A program made the translations under genes and the position numbers. The notes beneath the pieces were generated by a model that worked only from the letters and a program-made list of their open reading frames with translations, did not search any database and was not told the origin of the DNA. DNA of 57,447 bases from Bradyrhizobiaceae bacterium (GTDB lineage: Bacteria; Pseudomonadota; Alphaproteobacteria; Rhizobiales; Xanthobacteraceae). This document shows, one piece after another, positions 56,169 to 57,447 of this stretch. The DNA is taken from assembly GCA_003105195.1 (NCBI GenBank), contig PQAH01000022.1, forward strand, positions 6,372-63,818. Reading direction: 5' to 3'. Each line of letters begins with the position of its first letter. The first letter of the stretch is position 1.

Positions 56169-57447
56169 ATGAACAAGATGACAGACCCCGCCGATCTCGA
56201 CTTCGGGCCCCTCTACGAGGCGCACAAGAAGGTCTATCCCCAGAGCGTCTCCGGCACCTTCCGCAACATCAAGTGGGCGCTGCTGGCGATCTGCCTCGGC
56301 ATCTACTACCTGCTGCCCTTCGTGCGCTGGGACCGCGGCCCGCTCGCGCCGAGCCAGGCCGTGCTGATCGATTTCCCGAACCGCCGCTTCTACTTCTTCT
56401 TCATCGAGATCTGGCCGCAGGAGGTCTACTACTTCACGGGCCTGCTGATCATCGCGGCCATGGCGCTGTTCCTGATGAACGCCGTCGGCGGGCGCATCTG
56501 GTGCGGCTATCTCTGCCCGCAGACCGTCTGGACCGACCTGTTCTACGCGGTCGAGCGCTGGATCGAGGGCGACCGCCGCGAGCGCATGAAGAAGGACAAG
56601 ACCGGCTTCACGGCGCGGCGTGCCCTCGAGCTCACGGCCAAGCATGCGATCTGGCTGATGATCGCCTGGTGGACCGGCGGCGCCTGGGTGCTCTATTTCT
56701 CGGATGCCCCGACGCTGGTGAAGGACCTCGCCACCTTCCAGGCTCCGTTCATCGCCTATGCCTGGATCGGCATCCTCACCTTCACGACCTACACGCTCGC
56801 CGGGTTCATGCGCGAGCAGGTCTGCGTCTACATGTGCCCCTGGCCGCGCATCCAGGCGGCGCTGACCGACGAGTGGGCGCTCAACGTCACCTACCGCCAC
56901 GACCGCGGCGAGCCGCGCATGTCGGTCAAGAAGGCCGAGGAGCATCGCGCCCAGGGCGCGCCGGCCGGCGACTGCATCGACTGCCGCCAGTGCGTCGCGG
57001 TGTGCCCCACCGGCATCGACATCCGCGACGGCGCGCAGCTCGAATGCATCATGTGCGGCCTGTGCATCGACGCCTGCGACAACGTCATGGAGAAGATCGG
57101 CCGGCCGACGCGGCTGATCGCCTACGACAACGAGATCAACATCAAGCGCCGCATGGAAGGCGAGCCGGAGATCTACCGGCCCGTGCGCCCGCGCACCATC
57201 GCCTACACGCTCATCATCGCGGCGGTCGGCGGCCTGATGCTCTACACCCTGCTCACCCGCGCGCTGCTGGTGCTGGAGACGCACGGGGACGCCCCCGCCG
57301 ACTGGCTCCTCGCCGGCGAGGCCCTGGAGCGGGTGCTGCTGCGGGCCACCTCCGAGGGCCTCTACGCCTCCTTCTTCAACCAGCCCGTCGAGATCCCGGA
57401 GATGCGGACGCGCCTGCGGGCGGCGCTCGGCGAGCTCGGCCACCCGC
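56169..57447 (+). CDS. ccoG: CcoG (FixG) fused in frame to an Acg-nitroreductase-like end; runs off the window
   Basis: Residues 1 to about 364 are CcoG, the ferredoxin-like protein that assists cbb3 maturation (copper delivery): GGRIWCGYLCPQTVW, CVYMCPWPR, and two [4Fe-4S] clusters in CIDCRQCVAVCP and CIMCGLCIDACDN. The membrane helix ending LMLYTLLTR (about residues 350-364) is normal. After that the expected CcoG periplasmic domain is missing; residues 365-426 read LVLETHGDAPADWLLAGEAL, then SFFNQPVEIPEM, which is Acg/nitroreductase C-terminal sequence. The reading frame is unbroken. The end lies outside the window. Confidence 0.85.
   Translation, partial: MNKMTDPADLDFGPLYEAHKKVYPQSVSGTFRNIKWALLAICLGIYYLLPFVRWDRGPLAPSQAVLIDFPNRRFYFFFIEIWPQEVYYFTGLLIIAAMALFLMNAVGGRIWCGYLCPQTVWTDLFYAVERWIEGDRRERMKKDKTGFTARRALELTAKHAIWLMIAWWTGGAWVLYFSDAPTLVKDLATFQAPFIAYAWIGILTFTTYTLAGFMREQVCVYMCPWPRIQAALTDEWALNVTYRHDRGEPRMSVKKAEEHRAQGAPAGDCIDCRQCVAVCPTGIDIRDGAQLECIMCGLCIDACDNVMEKIGRPTRLIAYDNEINIKRRMEGEPEIYRPVRPRTIAYTLIIAAVGGLMLYTLLTRALLVLETHGDAPADWLLAGEALERVLLRATSEGLYASFFNQPVEIPEMRTRLRAALGELGHP

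Noticed and set aside
54891..57443. 850-codon open frame on the minus strand
   Set aside because: It is antisense to ccoQ, ccoP and ccoG. Those genes have heme and Fe-S motifs; the antisense product has none.

Overview
The window is a GC-rich (about 70%) chromosomal segment of an alphaproteobacterium, most likely order Hyphomicrobiales (Rhizobiales). The supports are: the gene order coxB-coxA-ctaB-coxF-ctaG-coxC-DUF983-SURF1-thrC-M16 peptidase; a free-standing F0 ATP synthase operon with separate b and b' subunits; heme-PAS FixL with FixJ; a plant-type glutamate-cysteine ligase; and intergenic palindromic repeats resembling those of Bradyrhizobium/Methylobacterium-type genomes. It is dominated by housekeeping and respiratory genes. 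There is no insertion sequence, prophage, CRISPR array, rRNA or tRNA that I can recognise.

Layout. 1-8.5 kb: MFS transporter, gshA, a YbaK-type deacylase, an EamA exporter, a LysR regulator divergent from a DUF1127 gene, a HAD hydrolase, and small secreted or membrane proteins (PAN domain, DUF6152, DUF6644-like). 8.5-11.3 kb, minus strand: an IalB-like protein, tldD and a ccdAB toxin-antitoxin pair. 11.7-21 kb: aa3 cytochrome c oxidase genes with assembly factors, then thrC, an M16 peptidase and a GNAT. 21.7-24 kb: an unknown lipoprotein, a GbsR/MarR regulator with a palindrome over its start codon, and an acetamidase/formamidase. 24.1-29.3 kb: a tandem glycine riboswitch and a glycine cleavage operon with split P-protein and an inserted OsmC gene. 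29.4-32.1 kb: atpI-B-E-F'-F with a near-consensus promoter and a terminator.

33.8-45.9 kb is an acetate/Na+ symport-type locus: large and small subunits of a VC_2705-class symporter, a second orphan small subunit, four small membrane proteins of unknown function, a CrbS-like hybrid kinase whose sensor is itself an SLC5/SSS transporter, a LuxR-type response regulator, and an operon encoding an unknown protein plus a fused DEDDh exonuclease-CBS-DUF294 protein. 46-57.4 kb: an aminotransferase, then the low-oxygen module: fixL, fixJ, a receiver-only regulator, hemN, an AbrB-family membrane protein, ccoNOQP and the start of ccoG. FixK/FNR-like boxes precede hemN, ccoN and ccoG, so FixLJ probably drives the high-affinity cbb3 oxidase through a FixK that is not in the window.

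The strongest anomaly is at the right-hand end. The ccoG reading frame switches in frame, at about position 57260, from CcoG to what reads as the C-terminal part of an Acg-type nitroreductase. This is either a real deletion fusion or an assembly chimera. Other notable points are a leaderless-looking promoter/operator at the GbsR gene, ccdAB lying next to tldD, 15-bp tandem repeats in the leaders of ccdA and tldD, a mosaic repeat separating fixL from fixJ, and a 10-G run at the ribosome binding site of the exonuclease-DUF294 gene.
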